From positions 8,990,001 to 9,054,000 of the forward strand of contig NZ_CP115300.1 of the NCBI RefSeq assembly GCF_027625935.1: a stretch of DNA of 64,000 nucleotides. Reading direction: 5' to 3'. Made by a program: the position numbers and the translations under genes. The notes under the pieces were generated by a model. The model had not been told where the DNA came from and made no database searches. It saw only the letters and a list, made by a program, of their open reading frames with translations. This DNA is from Streptomyces camelliae. Lineage in GTDB: Bacteria > Actinomycetota > Actinomycetes > Streptomycetales > Streptomycetaceae. Positions 56,574 to 64,000 of the stretch are shown here, in pieces. Position 1 is the stretch's first letter. Each line of letters opens with the position of its first letter.

Positions 56574-57269
56574 TCAGTCCCAGCCGCCCTCGCCGCCCCA
56601 GCCGCCCTCGCCGCGGTCACCGCGCTCGTCGTTGTCGCAGACCACGCGGAAGCTGGCGACGACGCCGTCCTTGACCTTCACGCCGTCCTCCATCTTCTCG
56701 TGGTGCTCGCCCTTCTCGTGGTGCTCGCCCTTCTCGTCGTGCTCGCCCTTCTCGTCGTGCTCGCGCTTCTCACAGTTCTCGTTCTCGTCCTCGTCCTTGT
56801 CCTTGATCGTCGGGCAGACGCCGTTGGAGGAGCTGTGGGGGCCGACGGTGGCGATGGGGGCGCCGTTGTCGCAGACGGCGCCGCGGAAGACCTCCACGCG
56901 CTTGTGGCTTTCGTTGCGGATGTTGAGGGTCTTGGCGCCGAGGCCGCTGACGACGGTGATGCAGTCGCCGGGGTGGGCCGAGTAGGACCGTTCGTTGACC
57001 TCGATCCGGCCCTCCTCTCTGCGCTCCTCGTGGCGCCTGCCTTCCTCGCGCCGGCCTTCGTTGCCCTTGCCCTGTCCTTCGTTGTTGTTGGTCTTGTTCT
57101 GTCCGAAGGGCGCTGCCGAGGGGGCTGTCGAGGGGGCTGCCGAGGCGGCGGCCGGGGCGGCCTGGGGTGCCTGGGCGGGGGCCGCCGAGGCGTAGGTGAT
57201 GCCGGTCACGGCGAGCGCCGCGGCGGCCGAGACACCTGCGGTCACCATGGTGGAACGAGCGAGCTTCAT
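56574..57269 (-). CDS. Secreted protein with acidic/His-rich repeat segment
   Basis: A 231-residue protein with a signal peptide (MKLARSTMVTAGVSAAAALA, cleavage near ASA-AP). The Ala/Pro-rich segment is followed by a highly charged stretch with GRREEGRRHEERREEGR. A compact middle domain then has three Cys (HPGDCITVVSGLGAKTLNIR and later VCDNGAP, VCPTIKD). Near the C-terminus four consecutive six-residue units of EH[DH]EKG type alternate, then MEDG. The end is Gly/Trp-rich (GGWGGEGGWD). Its function is unknown; metal binding is conceivable from the His/Glu density. Confidence 0.75.
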   Translation of the reverse strand: MKLARSTMVTAGVSAAAALAVTGITYASAAPAQAPQAAPAAASAAPSTAPSAAPFGQNKTNNNEGQGKGNEGRREEGRRHEERREEGRIEVNERSYSAHPGDCITVVSGLGAKTLNIRNESHKRVEVFRGAVCDNGAPIATVGPHSSSNGVCPTIKDKDEDENENCEKREHDEKGEHDEKGEHHEKGEHHEKMEDGVKVKDGVVASFRVVCDNDERGDRGEGGWGGEGGWD

Positions 57270-57880
57270 GTCGCTTCTCCTGTCTGGATATCTCGGAGAT
57301 GTCGGCTCGTCAGCCGACTGCGATCAAACGTACTCACGGCTGTCATATCGGTGCATATCGAGAGATTCGGGGCAGGGGGCCGACCGGGGTATATACGGCC
57401 CCGCCTGCCGCCCTGTCAGAACGTGAAGCGGCCCGAAGACCAGGGGTATTGAATGGCCATTAGCCCTCCCGGATGATCTGCTGACACCTCCTCACTCCTT
57501 GCCTGCTGCGTGTCGCTACGAAAGCGATGACTGATCCGTGTTAGGGGAGCGGCAGCGTCAAAACCTGCTCGTCGTACCGCCCGGTACGAGGTCGCAGAGT
57601 GGTGAGTCCGCCCTCCCCGGGGTGCAGATGCCGGCGGCCGGCGAATCTGTGCGGTGATGTGCGTCCTGGCCGGGGGGTGCAGGTTGAACTGGACGGGATC
57701 GCGATCGCGCGATCGGTCCGTGGTCGAATCCGATCAAAACGGGGTGCGGTTGGTGTGCTGAGCGTGCTTTATGCCGCCAATGCGACCGGGGGGGGAGCGC
57801 GGAGTTGACTGCCGGCCCCCCCCTGTCGGCTGCGTTCAACACAGGGGGTACAAGTTGAATTTGAGAGCGCTATCACCTAG
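57270..57880. other. Long intergenic region with palindromes
   Basis: No gene is visible in about 610 bp. TCGTACC and GGTACGA flank GCCC at 57572-57589, and TCACCTAGGTGA (57873-57884) is a perfect 12-bp palindrome. A GATCGCG-rich stretch lies near 57696-57715. These may be operators. Confidence 0.5.
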
Positions 57881-58078
57881 GTGAACAAGCAGGAGAACAA
57901 CAGCCAGGGCGGTGCCATTACCACCTGGCGCCGCCAGTTCCACGTCATGGTCCGCCCGTCAAGCGGCCAGGGCCGCCAGGCCCGCACCGAGTACGCCGCC
58001 GCCATGGCACGCCAGAGCGAGCAGTGGGGGTCGAGTACACGGTGCACCTGACAGGCGGCGACCTGGGCGGCGCCTGAA
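57881..58078 (+). pseudogene. Small hypothetical gene, frameshifted
   Basis: From GTG 57881 the frame gives TTWRRQFHVMVRPSSGQGRQ, then ARTEYAAAMARQSEQWG. A one-base shift at about 58030 gives a smoother continuation VEYTVHLTGGDLGGA and a stop at 58078. I do not recognise the family. The start codon lies inside the 12-bp palindrome. Confidence 0.35.
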
Positions 58079-58249
58079 AAGGCAAGGCCCGCCGTACAGA
58101 GGGCCGCTGTAGACGGTTGTTGAGCATCATGTCCAGGACGCCGCTGACCGCGGCTGCTCGCACCTGGCCATCAGCGACCGCGCACCCGTGATGGCGGCCG
58201 CCGCCGCGAGCAGCTGTTCGACAACCTCGACCGCGGCTGTGGGGGAGCA

Positions 58250-58483
58250 GTGGTGACGTCGGCTCAGGATGTCGCGGAGCGGGTCGTCGCGCTCCTGGGC
58301 TGGGCCGGCGATGTTCGTATCGTGCCGGACGGGTCCGAGGTTCGCATCGTGCGCGACGCGCAGGCCTGGTGGCTCGCGATCTTGGTGGACCAGACCGCGG
58401 GTGCCGCCCTGGCGCGTACCGGCACGATCGACTCGGACGGCACTTACCGTGGCCCCTACGCCACACGTGGCCGCTCCGCCCTG
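58250..58483 (+). CDS. Hypothetical protein fragment
   Basis: GGGGGAG precedes a GTG start at 58250. The frame gives QDVAERVVALLGWAGDVRIV and then SEVRIVRDAQAWWLAILVDQ, with a protein-like composition. The frame stays open to 58768, but from about 58484 the opposite strand carries the better-supported zinc-ribbon sequence. I take this as a truncated gene of unknown function. Confidence 0.35.
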
Positions 58484-58711
58484 CCCAGTGCGCTGCTTGT
58501 GCCAGGCCCGTTTGCGGCGGGCGGGAGAGCAGTACGTTGCCGAGGCGGGACGTTCGACCCGACCGTCCAGGCCGCCCCCGCACTGCGGGCAGCTGGACGT
58601 CACGCCAGTCTTCACCGCCTCGGTCCTCGCCCGCGTCCGCCGCATCTGCAGCCAGTGCCGCGACCGGCATGCAGACGAACAGAACACCGCCGTCGCCTTC
58701 GCCGACGGCAT
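58484..58711 (-). pseudogene. Zinc-ribbon Cys-rich protein fragment
   Basis: The minus frame gives ATAVFCSSACRSRHWLQMRR and SSCPQCGGGLDGRV, then ATYCSPARRKRAWHKQR, in which a Cys expected after CSPA is Arg. It resembles the zinc-ribbon remnant at 48720-49070. The start is unclear. Confidence 0.45.
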
Positions 58712-58820
58712 GAGTCTAGCGAGGTTGTTTGGTGGCGCTTCGGGGGACGAGTGGTCTGCGACTTCTGAGGCAAGAGTGGTCAATGCGGGCTGTGTGACAG
58801 GTGACTGCATACCTCTGCCC

Positions 58821-59773
58821 GTTTGAGTCGAGTCGCTCCTGTCTGATCCCGAAGCGCCGGTTGACGCTGTTTGCGCCCTGGGGGTGCGTCGTGCCCGACG
58901 GTACTACCGAAACATGACGCGACACCGCCCGTATCCCAGTGACCTCACCGACGCCCGCTGGGAGTTGACCGGTCCCACGCTCACCGCCTGGCGGGCCGAG
59001 CGCAGAGGCAACGGCCTGGACATCGGACGCCCGCCCGAGCACGACCTGCGCCGCATCATGGACGCCATCCTCTACGTCGACCTCACGCCGATCCCCTGGC
59101 GCTACCTGCCGCACGACTTCGCACCCTGGGAGACGGTCTACGGCTACTTCGCCGCCTGGCAGAAAGAGGGGATCTTCGCCCAGCTCAACGGCATGCTGCG
59201 GCGCCTGGTGCGCGAAGCCGAAGGCCGGGATGCCGAGCCGAGCGCCTGCGTGCTGGACGCGCAGAGCACCAAGACCTCTGCCAACGTGCCCGCGGCCGGC
59301 CAGGGCATCGACGCAGGCAAGAAAATCGCAGGCCGCAAGCGCCATATCGGTGTCGACACCCTCGGCCTGCTGCCGGCCGTCCGGGTAACCGCGGCGAGTG
59401 TCTCCGACAACACCGGCGGCATCCACCTGCTCTCCCGGATTTCCGACGCAACCCCTCGCGTGACCGAAGCGTGGGCCGACACCGGCTATCGCACCAAAGC
59501 CATCGAACACGGCGCCCGCCTCAGCATCGACGTCGAGGTCGAGGTCGTCCAACGCGACCCCGGCGTCAAAGGGTTCAAGGTGATTCCCCGACGTCGGGTT
59601 GTCGAGCGCACCTTCGGCCGGCTGATGCACCACCGCCGTCTCGCACGCGACTACGAGACCCACCCCCACCGCTCCGAAGCCATAATCCACGTCACGATGA
59701 CCGACCTCATAAGCCGACGACTGACCAGCGAATCCACCCCGAACCGGCGCGACACCCGAACCTCGAACCAAAC
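58821..59773 (+). mobile_element. IS5-family element
   Basis: GTTTGAGTCGAG (58821-58832) and CTCGAACCAAAC (59762-59773) are inverted with 10 of 12 matches and flank a full-length transposase frame. Confidence 0.5.
58914..59756 (+). CDS. IS5-family transposase, natural stop lost
   Basis: From ATG 58914 the protein reads YPSDLTDARWELTGPTLTAW, DLTPIPWRYLPHDFAPWETV, then DDE residues in CVLDAQSTKTSANVP, AWADTGYRTKAIEH and RRVVERTFGRLMHHRRLARD. The usual end is reached at STPNRRDT. The next codon is CGA (59757) where related proteins, as I recall, stop, so the frame runs on to 60674. The transposase domain itself looks complete. Confidence 0.75.
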
Positions 59774-59976
59774 AACCTCGCTGGGACAAAACGCTCTTTC
59801 ATCGAGACCGAGCATCGTGACGAGGCTCGTGTGTTCCGGCCCCGATCCCGCCGCCATCGCTGACGACGTCTGGCGGGGCAGCCCCAGTTGCTCAGCCACC
59901 AACGGCCGCAGTGTGGTCTTCCGGAAGCCCTGGGGTCGCCGAGGAGGACCAAGCGGGGGAGGGTTAGCGTGCAGAC

Positions 59977-60624
59977 GTGATCACCATGAATTGGGACGGC
60001 ATCACCGACCGCGAGCGATTCAACGACTGGTACCTGGACGAGCGGGACCAGTTCGCGGACATGGCCCGGGACGCCGATTGGAACGGTCTCTTCCGGGTGC
60101 TGGGCAAGAATCCGGGGTGGGTCAACCTTCCCCGGCCCGGCAACCGCAGCGGCTTCACCGCGCTGCATCAGGCGGCCTGGCACGGCGCGGACTTCTCCGT
60201 CGCCTCCAGGCTGATCGCGCACGGTGCCTGGCGGACGCAGCGCACGCGGGACGGACGGCGCGCCGTCGACGTCGCGCGGAGGCGAGGGCACACGCATCTG
60301 GTGGAGCTGCTGGAACCAGCCGTAGTGCGGCAGCTTCCCGCTCCTTCGGACGCACTGGAGCACCACTTCCACTCGCTGCTGCGGGAGACGACCGGCCGCT
60401 GTTTCGAGGAGATCGAGCACCTGCTGCCGCCGCTGTCCCCCCTCACGGAGGGGCCGTCCGTGAAGATCTTCTTTCAGGTGATCGGCATGATGGGCGGCTT
60501 CTTCTATCACCTCGAACACGACTACGTGCATGTGAACGCCAGCTCGCGGATGGACTACGGCGGCGGAGAGCACTACCGGGTGACGCCTCAAGGATGTTCC
60601 AAGATCGACAATACGCGTGTCTGA
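59977..60624 (+). CDS. Ankyrin-repeat protein
   Basis: A 215-residue soluble protein with about two ankyrin repeats (GFTALHQAAWHGADFSVASR, then DGRRAVDVARRRGHTHLVEL) between an N-terminal helical part (RFNDWYLDERDQFADMARDA) and a C-terminal domain ending YVHVNASSRMDYGGGEHYRV. Such proteins mediate protein contacts; the role is unknown. Start GTG 59977 or ATG 59986 cannot be decided. It lies just downstream of the IS5 element. Confidence 0.7.
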   Translation: MITMNWDGITDRERFNDWYLDERDQFADMARDADWNGLFRVLGKNPGWVNLPRPGNRSGFTALHQAAWHGADFSVASRLIAHGAWRTQRTRDGRRAVDVARRRGHTHLVELLEPAVVRQLPAPSDALEHHFHSLLRETTGRCFEEIEHLLPPLSPLTEGPSVKIFFQVIGMMGGFFYHLEHDYVHVNASSRMDYGGGEHYRVTPQGCSKIDNTRV

Positions 60625-60717
60625 TTCACCCGTGCGAGTGGCCCGAAGGAACGTACATGTCCTGTCTCGGATAAGAGCTCGCGCAGATGGACGGTGCAGG
60701 GGACGCGGCAGCAAGGC

Positions 60718-60778
60718 GGGCACAGGTCCGGTGATCATGAAGTTACGACGCTCTGTGACCACTGGGGGACCTGTGCCC
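60718..60778 (+). promoter_or_regulatory. Hairpin covering an IS5 transposase start
   Basis: GGGCACAGGTCC (60718-60729) and GGACCTGTGCCC (60767-60778) form a perfect 12-bp stem. The second arm includes the GTG start at 60773 and the A of its ribosome-binding site. This could block translation from read-through transcripts. Confidence 0.5.
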
Positions 60779-61626
60779 GTCCTGCCATCATGGCTGACCG
60801 ACCCACTCTGGGACCAAGTCGCGGCGCTGCTGCCCGAGCACCCGACGGTCGATCCTGCCCATCCGCTGGGCTGCCACCGCCGCCGCATCAGCGACCGGAT
60901 CGTCTTCGACAAGCTGCTGCAACTGCTGCGATTCGGCTGCTCCTACCAGGCGATCGCCGACACGACCTGCTCGGCCACCACGATCCGAAATCGCCGCGAC
61001 GAGTGGATCCGAGTCGGAGTCTTCGCCCGGTTCAAGCAGATCGCGCTGGAGTCCTACGACCGGATCGTCGGCCTGGCCCTGGACGAGATCGCCGTCGACG
61101 GCTCGATCACCGAGGCCCCCGGCGGCGGCGAGGTCGCCGGACGCTCCCCGGCCGACCGCGGCAAGCGAGGATTGAAACGCTCAGGTATGACGGACGGTTA
61201 CGGAATCCCCCTGGGCCGGGTCCGGGCCGGGTCCTGGCCGGGGCGAACCGACACGACTCGCCGCTGCTCGCCCCGACCCTGGATCGCCTGGCCGACCTGG
61301 GGCCACTGCCCGAGCACATCACCGTGAACCTGGACGCCGGCTACGACTGCGCCCCGACCCGCGCCCTGCTGGACGAGCGCGGACTGCACGGCCGCATCGC
61401 GCACAAGGGAGGGAAGGCGCCCATCGAAGCGAACCGACGGTGGCAGGTCCAACGCGCCCACGCCTGGCAGCATGCGTTCCAGCGACTCGGCCGCTGCTAC
61501 GAACGCCGCACCACAGTGATCGATGCCTTTTTCGACCTCGCCGACACAGTCATCACCGTCCGCTGCCTGATCCGACGCGCCTGGGACAACCCACCGATGG
61601 GACGACGCCCCAACCGCCGACCATGA
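60773..61626 (+). pseudogene. IS5-family transposase disrupted by 11-bp duplication
   Basis: GTG 60773 starts LPSWLTDPLWDQVAALLPEH, followed by ISDRIVFDKLLQLLRFGCSY and LALDEIAVDGSITEAPGGG. At 61213-61234 an 11-bp unit (GGGCCGGGTCC) occurs twice in tandem. Removing one copy restores PLGRVLAGANRHDSPLL and DAGYDCAPTRALLDERGLHG in frame to the stop at 61626. Confidence 0.85.
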
Positions 61627-61723
61627 CCGCACGCCTGCGCGTGCGCGGCCTGCAACCCGTCTGGCGGGAGCGGGCTTGTCGGCCGGTGCCTGGTCCGGAT
61701 CGACGGCTGGCTCCGGGCGGGCT

Positions 61724-62170
61724 TCAGAGCTGGTCGTAGATGGCGGCGAGCTGCCGTAGGACGTCGGTCGCGGTGCCCAGGGCAGTGGTGTCGTGGTCTG
61801 CGAGTGCGGCGTCGAGTGCCTGGGTCAGGGCGGCCTGGCGTTCGTGGTGGCGGCTTCGGCCTGCGTCGGTGAGAGCGACCAGCACCGATCTTTTGTCGTC
61901 GGCGGGGCGTTCGCGGGTGACGTAGCCGGCGGCGGCGAGGCCGTTGACCAGTTGGGTGGTGGCGGCGCCGGTGGTTTCGGTGGCGGCGGCGAGCCGGCCG
62001 ATCGGCAGCGGGCCCACCTCGGCCAGCACTCGCAGGGCGCGGGCATGGGTGAGGGAGAGTGCGCCGGGGGTGCGGGTGGCGCGTCCACGCAGGCGGGAGT
62101 CGGCGGCGCTGAGGCTGTAGGCGGCGCGGGCGAGTTGGTCGAGGGCCGCATCGCGGGTGGTGTCGGACAT
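61724..62170 (-). CDS. MarR family transcriptional regulator
   Basis: A 148-residue MarR protein: SLTHARALRVLAEVGPLPIG, LAAATETTGAATTQLVNGLA, and wing RPADDKRSVLVALTDAGRSR. ATG 62170 is preceded by GGAGACCCACTG. It is divergent from an FrsA-like hydrolase, with paired palindromes in the gap, so it likely represses both. Confidence 0.85.
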   Translation of the reverse strand: MSDTTRDAALDQLARAAYSLSAADSRLRGRATRTPGALSLTHARALRVLAEVGPLPIGRLAAATETTGAATTQLVNGLAAAGYVTRERPADDKRSVLVALTDAGRSRHHERQAALTQALDAALADHDTTALGTATDVLRQLAAIYDQL

Positions 62171-62219
62171 CAGTGGGTCTCCGTGTCGCTGATCGGTGGG
62201 CGGGTTGACAACCATCCTA

Positions 62220-62250
62220 GCCTAAGTACTTAATGAATAAGTACTTAGGC
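62220..62250. promoter_or_regulatory. MarR operator, paired TAAGTACTTA sites
   Basis: GCCTAAGTACTTA (62220-62232) and its exact inverted copy (62238-62250) flank ATGAA. Each arm also contains the 10-bp palindrome TAAGTACTTA, giving two sites with centres 15 bp apart, in the 130-bp divergent gap. Confidence 0.75.
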
Positions 62251-62300
62251 GTCGCCCGAGCGGGGCGTCTACCACTCCCCTTCACCTGAGGACACCTGTC

Positions 62301-63557
62301 ATGACTGTTCGTTCGACCGGCCAGAGCTGGGCCCTGGACATCGCCCTCGCCCAGGGCGGCTTCGACGCCCTGCACCCCCAGGCCAAGGGCACCCTGGAGC
62401 AGCTGGGCCACGACCACACCGACTTCGACAAGGTCTTCGACCTGGTCCAGAGCGGCGTGATGCTGCCCAAGGCCTGGGCCACCATCGCCGGGCAGGCCGA
62501 GGAGCGCGCCGCCCACCACGAGCGCGGCGGCTTCGCCCAGACCGCCGCCGACCTCTACGTGCGCGCCTCGGTGATGTGGGGCCGCGCGCAGTACTCGATC
62601 TTCGACGCCACCGACCCGCGCAAGCTCGCCTTCCGCGAGCACGCCAACCACTGCGTCGAGCGCCTGGGCGCACTGCGCGACAACCGGGTGCGCCGCGTCG
62701 TCCTCGACTTCGAGGGCAAGCAGATCTTCGCCCTCCTCCACCTGCCCGCCGGCGAGGTCCGCAACGCCCCCGCGGTGATCCTCGGCCCCGGGATGGACAT
62801 GATCAAGGAGGACTACATCTACGCGGCCGAGCGGTACTACACCTCGCGCGGCATCGTGGCCCTGTCCATCGAGGGCCCGGGTCAGGGCGAGAGCCGGGCC
62901 AACGGGCTGACCGTCGACCTCACCAACTACGAGCGCGCCATCAGCCGCTACATCGACCACCTGGCCTCGCTCCCGGAGGTCGACGCGGCCCGGATCGCCA
63001 TGTTCGGCATCTCCATGAGCGGCTACTGGGGCTCGCGCGCCGCCGCCACCGACCCGCGCCTGGCCGCGCTGGCCGCCTTCGAGGCCGTCACCGGCGACTT
63101 CACCACCATCTTCGAGCGCGCCCAGCCCACCTTCAAGAACAACTACATGTTCATGGCCGGCTACACCGACGAGGACGCCTTCGACACCGAGCTGGTCGCC
63201 CGCATGCCGCTGGGCGACCTGGTCCAGAAGATCACCTGCCCGGTCCTCTACGGCATCGGCGAGTTCGACGAACTCACCGTGCTGGAGCAGGCCCTGGCCA
63301 ACTACGAGCGCGTGCGCGCACCCAAGGAGATACGCGTCTACGAGAACGAGTTCCACCCGCTGGGCGGCACCGCCGCCGAGGTCTTCCGCTTCGGCGCCGA
63401 GTGGGTCGAACGCGCCCTGAACGGCGAGTTCGCCGAGCCCGGCCGCGATGTGCGCCACTACGTCCACAGCGACGGCCGCACCGCCGACGGCACCGCCAAC
63501 CCCACCTGGTGGCTCGGCACCACCCCCACCCAGATCACCGCCGCCAGCCAGGCATGA
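62301..63557 (+). CDS. FrsA-like (DUF1100-type) alpha/beta hydrolase
   Basis: A 418-residue hydrolase with an N-terminal helical cap (to about residue 130) and an alpha/beta core. Motifs are VILGPGMDMIKEDYIYAAER, EGPGQGESR, the elbow FGISMSGYWGSR with Ser, the acid in GIGEFDELTV and His in NEFHPLGG. Relatives include esterases and 2,6-dihydroxypseudooxynicotine hydrolase. The ATG follows GAGGACACCTGTC. Divergent from MarR. Confidence 0.85.
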   Translation: MTVRSTGQSWALDIALAQGGFDALHPQAKGTLEQLGHDHTDFDKVFDLVQSGVMLPKAWATIAGQAEERAAHHERGGFAQTAADLYVRASVMWGRAQYSIFDATDPRKLAFREHANHCVERLGALRDNRVRRVVLDFEGKQIFALLHLPAGEVRNAPAVILGPGMDMIKEDYIYAAERYYTSRGIVALSIEGPGQGESRANGLTVDLTNYERAISRYIDHLASLPEVDAARIAMFGISMSGYWGSRAAATDPRLAALAAFEAVTGDFTTIFERAQPTFKNNYMFMAGYTDEDAFDTELVARMPLGDLVQKITCPVLYGIGEFDELTVLEQALANYERVRAPKEIRVYENEFHPLGGTAAEVFRFGAEWVERALNGEFAEPGRDVRHYVHSDGRTADGTANPTWWLGTTPTQITAASQA

Positions 63558-63609
63558 CGCCAGGACATCGATGAAACGTTCATCGGCAGGAGAGGGGGCC
63601 GACAATCAG

Positions 63610-63783
63610 CGGCCGCGCGCTTCTCTACGTTGAACTGAAGCGACGAATCGCCGAACAGCACAGGGTGATCCGGATCACAGGCCGGACCTTCGAACGGCAG
63701 GGCTGCGAATAGCTCCCAGAACGGTTCGGTCAGCCGCAATGGCAGGATAGCTACAGGTCTCCCTGGCAGTCACGGAGTGTCAC
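63610..63783 (-). mobile_element. IS left end with truncated transposase start
   Basis: From TGTGACACTCCGTGACTGCC (minus strand, ending at 63783) the element reads into ATG 63739 and MRLTEPFWELFAALPFEG, an IS-type transposase start. About 40 residues follow before similarity is lost. Confidence 0.45.
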
Positions 63784-63805
63784 AACTCCGTGATCGCGAG
63801 ACCTG
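63754..63805. repeat. Imperfect inverted repeat, two IS ends head to head
   Basis: CAGGTCTC/GAGACCTG (63754-63761, 63798-63805) and CACGGAGT/ACTCCGTG (63771-63778, 63785-63792) make two stacked stems around GTCACA. Outward on both sides the sequences remain similar (GCAGGA/TCCTGC), consistent with two IS termini meeting. Confidence 0.5.
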
Positions 63806-64000
63806 TTGCCTGCCTTCCTGCCAGAGCGCCCCTCCCTGCCTATATGTGCAACCTCTAAGCCCGGGCATCGTGCCACGTTGACCTGGCCGACACCGGCTTG
63901 GTACTGGACAGCGGACCGGTGTGCCAGCTTGTACCTCCCCGCGCACACTAACCACATGCAGGTCGCTCTCCATCCCAATAACCTCGCTACATGCCCCGAT
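63779..64000 (+). mobile_element. Second IS end, extends out of the window
   Basis: From TGTCACAACTCCGTGATCGC the sequence resembles the minus-strand IS end at 63783, including GAGACCTGT and TCCTGCCA. No transposase frame is recognisable before the window ends. Confidence 0.35.

Noticed and set aside
55976..56674. A 232-codon plus-strand frame rich in Arg, Gly and Trp
   Set aside because: No ribosome-binding site, domain or protein-like composition; its end overlaps the antisense of the secreted-protein gene.
57690..57720. GATCGCG-rich cluster that might be an origin or repeat array
   Set aside because: Only a few overlapping copies, with no neighbouring replication gene.
58043..58065. ACGGTGCACCTGACAGG resembling the shared motif upstream of poxB
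   Set aside because: It lies inside a coding-like segment, on the opposite strand sense, and lacks the GACAAGT part.

Overview
The window is very GC-rich DNA from a Streptomyces or very close relative. The evidence is the codon bias, GTG and TTG starts, and families largely confined to streptomycetes: an SsgA-like sporulation protein, a WhiB-like remnant, DUF6233, DUF6191, LAL-type LuxR regulators and a sugar ABC importer without its own ATPase. No rRNA, tRNA or CRISPR array is visible. The high load of broken genes and mobile-element debris, especially after about 36 kb, suggests a variable chromosomal arm or other accessory region; this is inference.

Layout 0-21 kb: a four-gene co-directional set (amidohydrolase, isochorismatase-like hydrolase, DoxX, DUF1275) ends at a strong shared terminator facing poxB. 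Then come xdhC, a chimeric pseudogene joining the start of a molybdenum hydroxylase to the end of an amidohydrolase, a WhiB-like remnant and a broken aquaporin. A secreted two-repeat VOC-like protein precedes a complete cytochrome bd operon (cydA-cydB-cydD-cydC, overlapping genes), with an MFS exporter divergent from it. An SsgA-like gene, a decayed AraC gene and an intact AraC gene follow.

21-36 kb: a sugar ABC importer operon, an alpha/beta hydrolase with Asp at the nucleophile position, a LAL regulator abutting an AraC regulator, a LAL gene fragment lacking the ATPase domain, an MFS transporter, a pirin-GNAT pair behind an 18-bp palindrome, and two divergent alpha/beta hydrolases. PoxB, one of these hydrolases and the WhiB-like remnant share an upstream sequence motif.

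36-64 kb is an insertion-sequence graveyard with intact cassettes between: fabF/tetR with twin operators, tetR/quinone oxidoreductase, rhomboid protease, HSL-type hydrolase/MarR, a methyltransferase, a secreted low-complexity protein, an ankyrin protein, and MarR/FrsA-like hydrolase with a two-site operator. Mobile elements include IS630, several IS5 relatives, IS481, IS110 and Tn3 fragments. Three elements sit at TA within or next to TAG stop codons of neighbouring genes, and one IS5 element carries a canonical -1 slippery heptamer. The recurring pattern among the intact genes is a small redox or detoxification enzyme next to its own TetR, MarR or AraC regulator, often divergently transcribed.
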